DNA from: an uncultured Streptococcus sp. | GTDB taxonomy: Bacteria > Bacillota > Bacilli > Lactobacillales > Streptococcaceae | Direction of reading: 5' to 3' | Length of the DNA stretch: 9,331 nucleotides | NCBI GenBank assembly: GCA_934215455.1 | Contig: CAKPZX010000055.1 | Location: 1-9,331, forward strand | Shown: positions 1-6,566 of the stretch, one piece after another | Numbering within the stretch: position 1 is the stretch's first letter | Layout of the letters: each line of letters begins with the position of its first letter | The notes under the pieces: model-generated | Database searches by the model: none | Seen by the model: only the letters and a program-made list of their open reading frames with translations | What the model was told of the DNA's origin: nothing | Translations under genes and position numbers: made by a program

Positions 1-791
1 CTGGCGAGTCCATTTTTAGTGGTGAGGCCTAGTTTGTAGTCAGCTTTCTTGGCTTGGTCGATCGTGACCTGGCTGTAGCGACCAGATGGGTAGACGATAA
101 CGCTAGTATTTTGATCCAGCACCTTATCCAGCAGGCGTTTAGAAGCAACCAGCTCATTCTTTTGGGTCTCAAGACTGGAATTGGCTAGGTCTGGATGATT
201 GACCGTATGGCTTTCAAAGGTCAAGCCAGCACTTTTCATCTCTTTGATTTGGTCAAAGGTCAGGACATTTTCTTTTTCCTTTTGGGTAAAGTCCGTGATG
301 ATATTGTTAGTGGCGGTCATCTTGTACTTCTTAAGAAGCGGATAGACGATGGTATAGAAATCCTCGACGCCATCATCAAAGGTCAACCAGACATATTTCT
401 TTCCTTTTGGCACTTCATTTTTTGCGAGGATCCGATAGGCTTCCTCAGGTGTCAGGGTGTAGTAACCCGCTTTTTTCAGGGCCTTTAGTTGGCTTTCAAA
501 GGTTTCTGGATCGACAATCAGATTGGCATTGGCAGCTTCGGACTCGGCCATATTGTGCACGGAGTGGTACATGAGGATGGGCAGTTTGACCGGCTTTTTC
601 ACCCGAGTCCACTCTATAGAGGAACTGTGTTCATCTAGCGAGCGCGTTATGGCAGTGCCACTTGTATTTCCGTCACTCGGCTGAGTGATCCGCTTGATCA
701 GAAGAAAGCTACAAATAAAGATACAGACCAGTAGGAGGGCATTGATTCCAAGTAGGGCTTTGATTTTTTTAGGTACTCTTCGTTTACTCAT
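1..791 (-). CDS. CE4-type polysaccharide deacetylase, membrane-anchored (partial, C-terminus outside window)
   Basis: This gene reads leftward from an ATG at 791-789 and stays open to the window edge, giving 263 codons without the C-terminus. Residues 1-11 are basic (MSKRRVPKKIK) and are followed by a hydrophobic segment at about 12-33, so the protein is probably anchored by its N-terminus with the enzyme outside the cell. A linker (about 35-65) leads into a carbohydrate esterase 4 fold: LMYHSV at 73-78, TFDDG at 137-141 (D139 predicted catalytic base, D140 metal ligand), SHTVNHPDL at 194-202 (H195 and H199 metal ligands) and YPSG at 234-237. CE4 enzymes remove acetyl groups from N-acetylglucosamine polymers such as peptidoglycan or poly-GlcNAc. 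The substrate here is not known. The LMYH start to the domain is more like IcaB/PgaB-type and small streptococcal deacetylases than long PgdA. GGTGA lies 5 nt before the ATG. It is divergent from hom. The family call is firm; the substrate is not. Confidence 0.9.
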   Translation of the reverse strand, partial: MSKRRVPKKIKALLGINALLLVCIFICSFLLIKRITQPSDGNTSGTAITRSLDEHSSSIEWTRVKKPVKLPILMYHSVHNMAESEAANANLIVDPETFESQLKALKKAGYYTLTPEEAYRILAKNEVPKGKKYVWLTFDDGVEDFYTIVYPLLKKYKMTATNNIITDFTQKEKENVLTFDQIKEMKSAGLTFESHTVNHPDLANSSLETQKNELVASKRLLDKVLDQNTSVIVYPSGRYSQVTIDQAKKADYKLGLTTKNGLA

Positions 792-818
792 AGTGTCACC
801 GTTTTCATTATTTTCTTT

Positions 819-827
819 ATTGTACCA
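819..827 (-). promoter_or_regulatory. Extended -10 promoter for the deacetylase gene
   Basis: Read on the minus strand, TGGTACAAT runs from 827 to 819: an extended -10 (TGn) followed by TACAAT. It lies 27 bases before the ATG at 791. I see no convincing -35 at 16-18 bp spacing, which is tolerable for an extended -10 promoter. This is inferred from sequence only. Confidence 0.55.
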
Positions 828-903
828 CAAATTCTATGTTCTTTTCCAGAACTTGCTACAGGCAGATCCTGTCATGAAAATTCAGAATTTTTAAGGCAAT
901 TGG

Positions 904-932
904 CTGTCAAACGCTCAAGTTTTTGTTATAAT
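904..932 (+). promoter_or_regulatory. Promoter of the hom-thrB operon
   Basis: A perfect TATAAT at 927-932 is preceded by TGT (extended -10). CTGTCA at 904-909 matches 4 of 6 bases of the -35 consensus at 17 bp spacing. Transcription would start near 939, leaving a leader of only about 28 nt. That is too short for a T-box or a threonine attenuator. Confidence 0.75.
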
Positions 933-966
933 GGAGCTACTATAGAAAATTCAAGGAGTCAATAGG

Positions 967-2253
967 ATGTCTGTTAAGATTGCCTTACTAGGATTTGGTA
1001 CTGTTGCAAGTGGCGTACCATTTTTATTAAAAGAAAACCATGAAAAAATCACCCAGGCAGCTCAAGATGAAATCGAGATCGCCAAGGTCTTGGTTCGAGA
1101 TGATGCGGAAAAGGAAAAATTGCAAGCTGCAGGTCATGACTACAACTTTGTGACCAATGTCGATGAGATCATTGAAGACAAGGACATTGCCATCGTGGTC
1201 GAATTGATGGGTCGTATCGAGCCAGCTAAGACCTTTATCACCCGTGCTCTTGAAGCTGGTAAGCATGTGGTCTCTGCTAACAAAGACCTTCTTGCCGTTC
1301 ATGGAAGCGAGTTGCTAAAGATTGCTAAAAAACATAAAGTGGCTCTTTATTACGAAGCTGCCGTAGCTGGTGGGATTCCAATCCTTCGGACCTTGGTGAA
1401 TTCCCTTGCTTCCGACAAGGTGACCAAAGTGCTCGGTGTAGTCAATGGAACCTCTAACTTCATGATGACCAAAATGGTTGAAGAAGGCTGGACTTATGAG
1501 GATGCTTTAGCAGAAGCGCAACGTCTTGGTTACGCTGAAAGTGATCCAACCAACGACGTTGAAGGAATCGATGCTGCCTACAAGATGGTGATCTTGAGCC
1601 AATTTGCCTTTGGGATGAATATCCAATTTGACCAAGTAGGTCACAAAGGAATCAGCCAGATCACGCCTCAAGATGTCTCAGTCGCTCAAAGCCTTGGCTA
1701 TGTCATCAAGCTGGTCGGCTCTATCGTTGAAACAGAGTCAGGGATCGCAGCAGAAGTGACACCAACCTTCCTTCCAAAACAACATCCACTCGCTGGCGTG
1801 AACGATGTCATGAATGCGGTCTATGTGGAATCCATCGGTATTGGTGAGTCTATGTACTACGGACCAGGTGCTGGTCAAAAACCAACTGCGACAAGTGTCG
1901 TAGCCGACCTCGTTCGCATTGTCCGTCGTCTAAAAGAAGGAACAATCGGTAAAGCCTTCAATGAATACAGCCGTCCTCTTCAATTGGCTAAGCCAGAAGA
2001 CGTGAAGAACAATTATTACTTCTCAATCAAGGCACCAGATGCGACTGGTCAAATCTTGCGTCTTGCGGAAATCTTTAATGCAGAAGGAGCTTCCTTCAAG
2101 CAAATCCTCCAAGAAGACTCAGATGGTCAATTTGCAAGCGTCGTCATCATTACCCACCAAGTCAACCAAACACAATTCAAGAACTTGGTTGAAAAATTGG
2201 ATTCAGAGGCGAATTTCGAACTCTTGAATACCTTTAAAGTCTTGGGAGAATAA
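967..2253 (+). CDS. hom: Homoserine dehydrogenase
   Basis: This cytoplasmic enzyme reduces aspartate semialdehyde to homoserine with NAD(P)H, the branch-point step towards threonine and methionine. The 428-residue product has three regions: an N-terminal Rossmann fold with the nucleotide-binding loop GFGTVASGV (9-17); a catalytic domain with SANKD (103-107, K106), [11 protein letters not shown] (157-167) and the [14 protein letters not shown] segment (193-206), where D202 and K206 match the family's catalytic Asp/Lys pair; and a C-terminal ACT-type regulatory domain from about 350, starting at [12 protein letters not shown]. Its length is typical of Gram-positive Hom with an ACT domain, which often confers threonine feedback inhibition. 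The ATG start is supported by AAGGAG at 953-958, 8 nt upstream. thrB follows after 2 nt, so the two are very probably cotranscribed and translationally coupled. Confidence 0.97.
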   Translation: MSVKIALLGFGTVASGVPFLLKENHEKITQAAQDEIEIAKVLVRDDAEKEKLQAAGHDYNFVTNVDEIIEDKDIAIVVELMGRIEPAKTFITRALEAGKHVVSANKDLLAVHGSELLKIAKKHKVALYYEAAVAGGIPILRTLVNSLASDKVTKVLGVVNGTSNFMMTKMVEEGWTYEDALAEAQRLGYAESDPTNDVEGIDAAYKMVILSQFAFGMNIQFDQVGHKGISQITPQDVSVAQSLGYVIKLVGSIVETESGIAAEVTPTFLPKQHPLAGVNDVMNAVYVESIGIGESMYYGPGAGQKPTATSVVADLVRIVRRLKEGTIGKAFNEYSRPLQLAKPEDVKNNYYFSIKAPDATGQILRLAEIFNAEGASFKQILQEDSDGQFASVVIITHQVNQTQFKNLVEKLDSEANFELLNTFKVLGE

Positions 2254-2255
2254 GC

Positions 2256-3122
2256 ATGAAAATTATTGTTCCAGCAACCAGTGCCAATGTAGGCCCAGGA
2301 TTTGATTCTGTAGGGATTGCCGTGACTCGCTATTTGACCATTGAAGTCCTTGAACCAGCTGATGCTTGGTTCATTGAGCATGATCTAGGAGCAGGGATTC
2401 CGACAGATGAGAAAAACCTTTTGCTCTCAACAGCTCTTTCTATCTCAACTGATATGCAGCCCCATCGGATCAAGATGACCAGTCAAGTGCCTTTGGCGCG
2501 TGGTCTTGGTTCTTCTAGCTCTGTCATTGTCGCAGGGATTGAATTGGCCAATCAATTAGCCAAGCTCCAGCTATCAGATGCTGAGAAATTGCGCATCGCG
2601 ACCGAGATCGAAGGTCATCCGGATAATGTAGCTCCAGCTATCTTTGGAAATATGGTCATTGCTAGCTACATCGGTGAAGATGTCCAATATGTCACATCTG
2701 ACTTCCCAAGCTGTGACCTTGTGGCCTTTGTACCGAGCTACCAATTGAAGACCAGTGATAGTCGGAATGTCCTCCCGAAAGAATGGTCTTATAAGGAAGC
2801 TGTTGCAGCCAGTAGCGTAGCCAATGTCGCTATCGCAGCTCTCCTCAAGGGAGATTTGCTGACGGCTGGTCGCTCCATCGAGTCAGATCATTTCCACGAA
2901 CGCTACCGTCAATCCTTGGTCAAAGAGTTCCCTCAGGTCAAAGAAGTAGCACATGCGCATGGGGCATACGCCACCTATCTTTCAGGAGCAGGCCCAACAA
3001 TCATGAACCTCTTAGCACCAGAGCATACAGCAGCCTTTGTCGCAGCTCTTGAAAAACTCGGGTTAGATGGTCAGATTTTCCAACTTAAAATCGACACATT
3101 TGGCGTTTGTGTTGAGAAATAA
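2256..3122 (+). CDS. thrB: Homoserine kinase
   Basis: ThrB phosphorylates homoserine with ATP to O-phosphohomoserine, the substrate of threonine synthase. The 288-residue protein shows the three GHMP-kinase motifs: [17 protein letters not shown] at 6-22, the phosphate-binding loop [11 protein letters not shown] at 79-89, and the C-terminal glycine-rich motif SGAGPT at 243-248. It also has EGHPDN at 119-124, characteristic of ThrB, which contributes to the active site. The start lies 2 nt after the hom stop codon and has GGGAGA (2244-2249) inside the hom reading frame as its ribosome binding site, an arrangement favouring coupled translation. Threonine synthase (thrC) is not in the window. A hairpin terminator follows at 3144-3177. 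Confidence 0.97.
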   Translation: MKIIVPATSANVGPGFDSVGIAVTRYLTIEVLEPADAWFIEHDLGAGIPTDEKNLLLSTALSISTDMQPHRIKMTSQVPLARGLGSSSSVIVAGIELANQLAKLQLSDAEKLRIATEIEGHPDNVAPAIFGNMVIASYIGEDVQYVTSDFPSCDLVAFVPSYQLKTSDSRNVLPKEWSYKEAVAASSVANVAIAALLKGDLLTAGRSIESDHFHERYRQSLVKEFPQVKEVAHAHGAYATYLSGAGPTIMNLLAPEHTAAFVAALEKLGLDGQIFQLKIDTFGVCVEK

Positions 3123-3143
3123 ACCTCAATGTAACACAAATGA

Positions 3144-3177
3144 AAGAAGGATGTATACGAATGTATATGTCCTTTTT
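3144..3177 (+). terminator. Intrinsic terminator of hom-thrB
   Basis: The core stem pairs AAGGATGTATAC (3147-3158) with GTATATGTCCTT (3163-3174), including two adjacent G-U pairs, around the loop GAAT (3159-3162). It can extend three more pairs outward (3144-3146 with 3175-3177). Five Ts (3173-3177) overlap the 3' arm. The U-run is short, so termination may be incomplete. The element also abuts the promoter of the next gene. Confidence 0.7.
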
Positions 3178-3187
3178 GCTTCTCCTA

Positions 3188-3196
3188 TGGTAGAAT
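3188..3196 (+). promoter_or_regulatory. Extended -10 promoter of the unknown membrane protein gene
   Basis: TGGTAGAAT is an extended -10 with 5 of 6 matches in the hexamer (3191-3196). The expected -35 region falls on the 3' arm of the upstream terminator and matches poorly. Transcription would begin near 3203, giving a leader of about 45 nt. Confidence 0.5.
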
Positions 3197-3208
3197 GGGA
3201 ATTGTATA

Positions 3209-3246
3209 GGGAAAAGCTCAAGCTTTCCCGAAAATCTAGGGGGAAA
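3209..3246 (+). promoter_or_regulatory. 5'-leader hairpin with a possible alternative pairing to the ribosome binding site
   Basis: GGGAAAAGC (3209-3217) pairs with GCTTTCCC (3222-3229) around the loop TCAA, with one bulged A. The 3' arm's TTTCCC (3224-3229) is equally complementary to GGGAAA at 3241-3246, directly at the ribosome binding site and one base before the ATG at 3248. The upstream and downstream pairings exclude each other. The pairings are seen in the sequence; a regulatory role is inference. Confidence 0.4.
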
Positions 3247-3247
3247 C

Positions 3248-4186
3248 ATGAAACCAGAATATTTATATAGTATAGCAACAGATCTAGGTCTACAGTTTGA
3301 TGGCGAAGCCCGTGTGATGTATGGGGAGCGTGAAGGCTTCTTGTTAGTCATTGAAGGTGCTCAAACCAAGAATGTATTTACCATTTCACTCAGTGTGAAA
3401 CAAGGTTCCGAAGGAGACTTGATCGAAGATAGCGAGATTCTTTGGAATGAATTAAAAGAACAATCAAAAGCCATTAATGCCATTTCTTTTAATGGTTACT
3501 TGACCTCGATCGTTGTCAAAGGCGGAATGACCAAAGGGAAGGCTGTCGAAACCTTATGGACAGCTATCCAAGATATTGTTGATTTCTTGCTCAACCACCA
3601 ATTTGTGCAAGTGAATGCGGAAACGGGTGAGGAAGGACCAATTGGTCTGTATCAAATCGGTGATGCGATCTTTTTAATCGATGATGCAACCTTTAGAGCT
3701 TACCAAGCCGAAGTGCAAGACACGGTGGAGGCTTATGATGCACGTGAAGAAAACTTCCTTTTGGGGATCCTAGGAGCCGTGATCGGTGTGATCATCGGTG
3801 GAGCTGTTGCTCTCTTAGTAGCGCGTCTTGGCTATGTATCTGTTTTGGCAGGTGCTGCCCTCGGTTATTGTACTATCAAAGGTTATGAGATTCTTGGTAA
3901 GAAATTGACTAAAAAAGGTGTGGTAGTTTCAGCTATTTTGATGGTCTTGACCGTCTTTTTGGTCAATCAATTAGATTATTCTTTGGCGCTTATGAGTGAA
4001 CTGGATTTGCCATTTGGTATGTCGTGGACGCTTCTCAATGAAGCGACATTCTCAGGGGACGTCCCAGATAAATTTTACTTGAATCTAGGCTTGCTAGCTG
4101 TCTTTACTCTTGGTGGTGCTTGGATTTCGGTCAAATCAGCTCTGGATGGACAGAAGAATCGTGCCATTGCGCGTAAAATTGCATAA
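3248..4186 (+). CDS. Predicted multi-pass membrane protein of unknown function
   Basis: I do not recognise this 312-residue protein as a named family. Residues 1-165 form a soluble region of mixed predicted alpha/beta character without cysteines or an obvious catalytic motif. Residues 168-211 are a glycine- and alanine-rich hydrophobic stretch (LLGILGAVIGVIIGGAVALL, then GYVSVLAGAALGYCTIKGYEIL) long enough for two membrane passes. Further membrane segments lie at about 224-241 (VVVSAILMVLTVFLVN) and 276-296 (FYLNLGLLAVFTLGGAWISV). The C-terminus is short and basic (QKNRAIARKIA). There is no N-terminal signal peptide, so the large soluble domain is probably cytoplasmic. The ATG follows AGGGGGAAAC, a G-rich ribosome binding site. 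The gene has its own promoter and terminator, so it is a single-gene unit between hom-thrB and murB-pot. That context gives no clear clue to its function. Confidence 0.85.
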   Translation: MKPEYLYSIATDLGLQFDGEARVMYGEREGFLLVIEGAQTKNVFTISLSVKQGSEGDLIEDSEILWNELKEQSKAINAISFNGYLTSIVVKGGMTKGKAVETLWTAIQDIVDFLLNHQFVQVNAETGEEGPIGLYQIGDAIFLIDDATFRAYQAEVQDTVEAYDAREENFLLGILGAVIGVIIGGAVALLVARLGYVSVLAGAALGYCTIKGYEILGKKLTKKGVVVSAILMVLTVFLVNQLDYSLALMSELDLPFGMSWTLLNEATFSGDVPDKFYLNLGLLAVFTLGGAWISVKSALDGQKNRAIARKIA

Positions 4187-4195
4187 TAAATTGTA

Positions 4196-4235
4196 AAAGG
4201 AAGGCCTGAATATTATAGGTCTTCTTTTGTTTTTT
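4196..4235 (+). terminator. Intrinsic terminator of the unknown membrane protein gene
   Basis: AAAGGAAGGCCT (4196-4207) pairs with AGGTCTTCTTTT (4217-4228), 12 pairs including two G-U, around a 9-nt loop. It is followed by G and six Ts (4230-4235), just after the stop at 4184-4186. Confidence 0.85.
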
Positions 4236-4239
4236 AGGG

Positions 4240-4268
4240 TCGAAAAATAGTCAAAAATTTGGTATAAT
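4240..4268 (+). promoter_or_regulatory. Promoter of the murB-potABCD operon
   Basis: TATAAT at 4263-4268 is preceded by TGG (extended -10). TCGAAA at 4240-4245 matches 4 of 6 bases of the -35 consensus at 17 bp spacing. Transcription would begin near 4275. It is the only good promoter I see for the downstream genes: I found none in the murB-potA gap. Confidence 0.75.
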
Positions 4269-4304
4269 AGTTTGTATTTTTATAGAGAGAGAACAGACAG
4301 AAAG

Positions 4305-5201
4305 ATGAATGAAAAAATGAATCAAATTCTTGAAGGGATTGATATCCGTTTTCAAGAACCCTTAAAACATTATACCTTCACAAAGGTAGGTGGGAATGCT
4401 GAATTTTTAGCCTTCCCTCGCAACCAATACGAATTAAAGCGCATCGTCCAATTTGCTAACCAAGAGCAAATCCCATGGATGGTCCTGGGCAATGCGTCCA
4501 ATATCATTGTCCGAGATGGGGGCATTCCGGGATTTGTCATTATGTTTGATCGCTTGCGTGACATCAGTGTGGACGGTTATGTGATCGAAGCAGAGGCAGG
4601 TGCTAAACTTATCGACACCACTCATGTGGCCTTGCACCATAGTTTGAAAGGTTTTGAGTTTGCCAGTGGCATTCCAGGCAGTGTCGGTGGGGCTGTCTTT
4701 ATGAATGCGGGAGCCTATGGGGGAGAAATCGCTCATGTCCTAGTATCCTGTAAGGTCTTGACCAAAGACGGAGAGATCGAAACTCTGTCAGCGAGTGAAC
4801 TGGCTTTTGGCTACCGTCATTCTAAGATTCAAGAGACAGGGGCTGTCGTCATCTCTGCCAAATTTGCTTTGTCTCCAGGCAATCACGAGGCGATCAAGCA
4901 GGAGATGGATCGGTTGACCCATCTTCGTCAGTTGAAACAACCCCTTGAATACCCTTCTTGTGGATCTGTCTTTAAGCGTCCTGTCGGTCATTTTGCAGGT
5001 CAATTGATCAGCGAAGCAGGTCTGAAAGGCTATCGAATCGGTGGTGTTGAAGTTTCTGAAAAGCATGCCGGCTTTATGGTCAATGTCGATAATGGAACAG
5101 CTAAGGACTACGAAGATTTGATCGCCCATGTCATTGAGGCAGTAGAAGCTCACTCAGGCGTCCGTTTAGAACCAGAAGTTCGCATTATCGGTCAAGCCTA
5201 A
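4305..5201 (+). CDS. murB: UDP-N-acetylenolpyruvoylglucosamine reductase (MurB)
   Basis: MurB reduces UDP-GlcNAc-enolpyruvate to UDP-N-acetylmuramic acid with NADPH and FAD, the second committed step of peptidoglycan precursor synthesis in the cytoplasm. The 298-residue product carries TFTKVGG (24-30) and LGNASNIIV (61-69) of the FAD-binding region, [19 protein letters not shown] (123-141), GYRHS (169-173, R171) and [10 protein letters not shown] (217-226), where S221 is the predicted proton donor. EVRIIG (291-296) contains the expected C-terminal catalytic Glu (E291). The shape is that of type II MurB, as in other Firmicutes. An in-frame TTG at 4272 cannot be the start because it lies upstream of the predicted transcription start. 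ATG 4305 is chosen because the product begins like other streptococcal MurB. The ribosome binding site is weak (GAGAGAG, 4284-4290), and ATG 4317 is an alternative. murB leads the polyamine transport operon. Confidence 0.96.
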   Translation: MNEKMNQILEGIDIRFQEPLKHYTFTKVGGNAEFLAFPRNQYELKRIVQFANQEQIPWMVLGNASNIIVRDGGIPGFVIMFDRLRDISVDGYVIEAEAGAKLIDTTHVALHHSLKGFEFASGIPGSVGGAVFMNAGAYGGEIAHVLVSCKVLTKDGEIETLSASELAFGYRHSKIQETGAVVISAKFALSPGNHEAIKQEMDRLTHLRQLKQPLEYPSCGSVFKRPVGHFAGQLISEAGLKGYRIGGVEVSEKHAGFMVNVDNGTAKDYEDLIAHVIEAVEAHSGVRLEPEVRIIGQA

Positions 5202-5233
5202 GAACTTTAGTATTGAAGAACAATTGATTGTGA

Positions 5234-5373
5234 ACCATCGATAGCATCAGTCGGAGAGGGGGTGAGTGCCTATCGATACCGTAAATAGGTGGGGCAGTCT
5301 AGTAAGTCCCCGAGAGGTATTGGTGGTCTGACAGGTTTTCCTGTCAGCCGCTGCATTTTCGTTTGAAAAGCAG
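5234..5373 (+). ncRNA. Structured RNA element in the murB-potA leader (candidate cis-regulator)
   Basis: These helices can be read directly. P2: ATCGATAG (5237-5244) with CTATCGAT (5270-5277). P3: ATACC (5276-5280) with GGTAT (5316-5320), enclosing GGGG/CCCC (5291-5294 with 5308-5311). P4: CTGACAGG (5328-5335), loop TTTT, CCTGTCAG (5340-5347), extendable by GG/CC across a bulged T. P5: CTGCATTTTC (5351-5360), loop GTTT, GAAAAGCAG (5365-5373), with one bulged A. ACC (5234-5236) with GGT (5322-5324) could close P2 and P3 into a three-way junction. No T-run follows any hairpin, so any control would more likely act on potA translation than on termination. I cannot match it to a riboswitch class I know. 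The structure is seen; its function is inferred. Confidence 0.6.
5262..5288 (+). CDS. Possible 8-codon leader peptide (MSAYRYRK) upstream of potA
   Basis: GTG at 5262 opens a frame reading M-S-A-Y-R-Y-R-K, then TAG. GGAG at 5253-5256 sits 5 nt upstream, an ideal Shine-Dalgarno position. Ribosomes on this frame would cover the 3' arm of helix P2 and the 5' arm of P3, so its translation could change the leader fold. The peptide is basic and aromatic. Such short frames arise by chance, and the G-rich stretch may be purely structural, so confidence is low. Confidence 0.3.
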   Translation: MSAYRYRK

Positions 5374-5390
5374 TTTGCTAATCGCAGTAA

Positions 5391-5411
5391 AGAAGGAATT
5401 TATGTGAATTG
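5391..5411 (+). promoter_or_regulatory. potA translation start region: SD, start-stop AUG-UGA, then UUG start
   Basis: AGAAGGA (5391-5397) is the Shine-Dalgarno sequence. An ATG at 5402 lies 5 nt after AGG but is followed at once by TGA, so it encodes only fMet. The true in-frame start is TTG at 5409, about 12 nt after AGG, which is a long spacing. TTCCT inside hairpin P4 (5338-5342) can pair with AGGAA (5394-5398) of the SD, and CTGC (5351-5354) can pair with either of two GCAG copies (5370-5373 or 5384-5387). Confidence 0.6.
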
Positions 5412-6566
5412 AAAAAACCAATTATTGAGTTTAAAAATGTTTCAAAGGTCTTTGAAGATAGCGGTACCGTTGTCCTAAAGGATATCAATTTTGAATTGGA
5501 AGAAGGGAAGTTCTATACCCTGCTCGGTGCATCTGGATCAGGAAAATCGACCATACTTAATATCATTGCCGGTCTTTTGGATGCGACAACTGGAGATGTC
5601 TACCTTGATGGGGAACGGATCAATGATGTCCCTACCAACAAACGGGATGTCCACACCGTCTTTCAGTCCTATGCCCTGTTTCCGCATATGACGGTCTTTG
5701 AAAATGTGGCTTTTCCCCTTCGTTTGAAAAAGGTGGACAAGGCTGAGATCGAACGTCGGGTTTCAGAAGTATTGAAAATGGTCCAGTTAGCGGGATTTGA
5801 AAAACGTTCGATCCAAAAATTATCCGGTGGTCAACGCCAGCGGGTAGCCATTGCCCGGGCTATTATCAATGAACCACGAGTGGTCCTTTTAGATGAGCCC
5901 TTGTCTGCACTTGACTTGAAGCTTCGGACAGACATGCAGTATGAGTTGCGGGAATTGCAACAACGTTTGGGGATTACTTTTGTCTTTGTTACCCACGACC
6001 AAGAAGAAGCCCTTGCCATGAGTGACTGGATCTTTGTCATGAATGAAGGGGAGATCGTCCAATCTGGTACACCAGTAGATATCTATGATGAACCGATCAA
6101 CCACTTTGTAGCTACCTTTATCGGGGAGTCCAACATTCTAGATGGTCGCATGATCGAGGACTACTTGGTTGAGTTCAATGGCAAACGCTTTGAAGCGGTC
6201 GATGGTGGGATGCGTCCAAACGAACCAGTTGAAGTCGTCATTCGTCCTGAAGACTTGCAAATCACTCTTCCTGAAGAAGGCAAGCTCCAAGTGAAAGTGG
6301 ACACCCAGCTCTTCCGTGGTGTGCATTACGAGATCATCGCCTATGATGATTTGGGAAATGAGTGGATGATTCACTCCACTCGTAAGGCCATCGTGGGAGA
6401 AGTTATCGGGCTTGACTTTGAACCAGAAGATATCCACGTTATGCGTCTCAATGAAACCGAAGAAGAATTCGATGCGCGGATCGAAGAGTACGTTGAAGTG
6501 GAAGAGCAAGAAGCTGGTTTGATTAATGCCATTGAGGAGGAAAGAGATGAAGAAAACAACCTCTAA
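5409..6566 (+). CDS. potA: Spermidine/putrescine ABC transporter, ATP-binding protein
   Basis: PotA is the cytoplasmic ATPase that drives polyamine import through PotBC. The 385-residue protein has every ABC motif: Walker [10 protein letters not shown] (40-48), Q-loop Q86 in [11 protein letters not shown], signature LSGGQ (138-142), Walker B VVLLDEP (158-164) and switch histidine H196 in THDQEEA. From about residue 235 it has the C-terminal extension of PotA/MalK-type ATPases (TOBE-like, [20 protein letters not shown]), and it ends in an acidic tail ([10 protein letters not shown]). The start is TTG, with no in-frame ATG at the right place. The N-terminus [17 protein letters not shown] agrees with pneumococcal PotA as I remember it. 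It lies 207 nt downstream of murB, behind a structured leader. Its 3' end overlaps potB by 20 nt, suggesting coupled translation. Confidence 0.97.
   Translation: MKKPIIEFKNVSKVFEDSGTVVLKDINFELEEGKFYTLLGASGSGKSTILNIIAGLLDATTGDVYLDGERINDVPTNKRDVHTVFQSYALFPHMTVFENVAFPLRLKKVDKAEIERRVSEVLKMVQLAGFEKRSIQKLSGGQRQRVAIARAIINEPRVVLLDEPLSALDLKLRTDMQYELRELQQRLGITFVFVTHDQEEALAMSDWIFVMNEGEIVQSGTPVDIYDEPINHFVATFIGESNILDGRMIEDYLVEFNGKRFEAVDGGMRPNEPVEVVIRPEDLQITLPEEGKLQVKVDTQLFRGVHYEIIAYDDLGNEWMIHSTRKAIVGEVIGLDFEPEDIHVMRLNETEEEFDARIEEYVEVEEQEAGLINAIEEERDEENNL

Noticed and set aside
195..894. Plus-strand open frames at 195-488 and 685-894
   Set aside because: The first lies entirely antisense to the deacetylase gene, whose CE4 motifs are unmistakable. 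The second starts antisense to its N-terminus and runs into the divergent promoter region. Neither has a ribosome binding site or a recognisable product.
3067..3351. Open frames crossing the thrB-unknown gene gap on both strands
   Set aside because: They span the hairpin terminator and promoter, lack ribosome binding sites and resemble nothing.
4272..4304. Upstream TTG start for murB, adding 11 residues
   Set aside because: TTG 4272 lies 4 bases after the -10 box and before the expected transcription start, so it would not be in the mRNA.
5234..5373. Assignment of the potA leader to a known riboswitch (TPP, FMN, glycine, lysine, T-box, preQ1, ykkC and others)
   Set aside because: None of the conserved core sequences I know for these classes is present. 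I therefore leave it as an unassigned structured RNA, noting that an Rfam search could change this.
5328..5373. Hairpins P4 and P5 as an attenuator terminator before potA
   Set aside because: P4 is followed by CCGCTGC and P5 by only three Ts, so neither has the U-run needed for intrinsic termination.
6526..6546. Upstream ATG start for potB, adding 7 residues
   Set aside because: The extra codons include the GAGGAGG ribosome binding site that serves ATG 6547. The added residues MPLRRKE do not look like a permease N-terminus.
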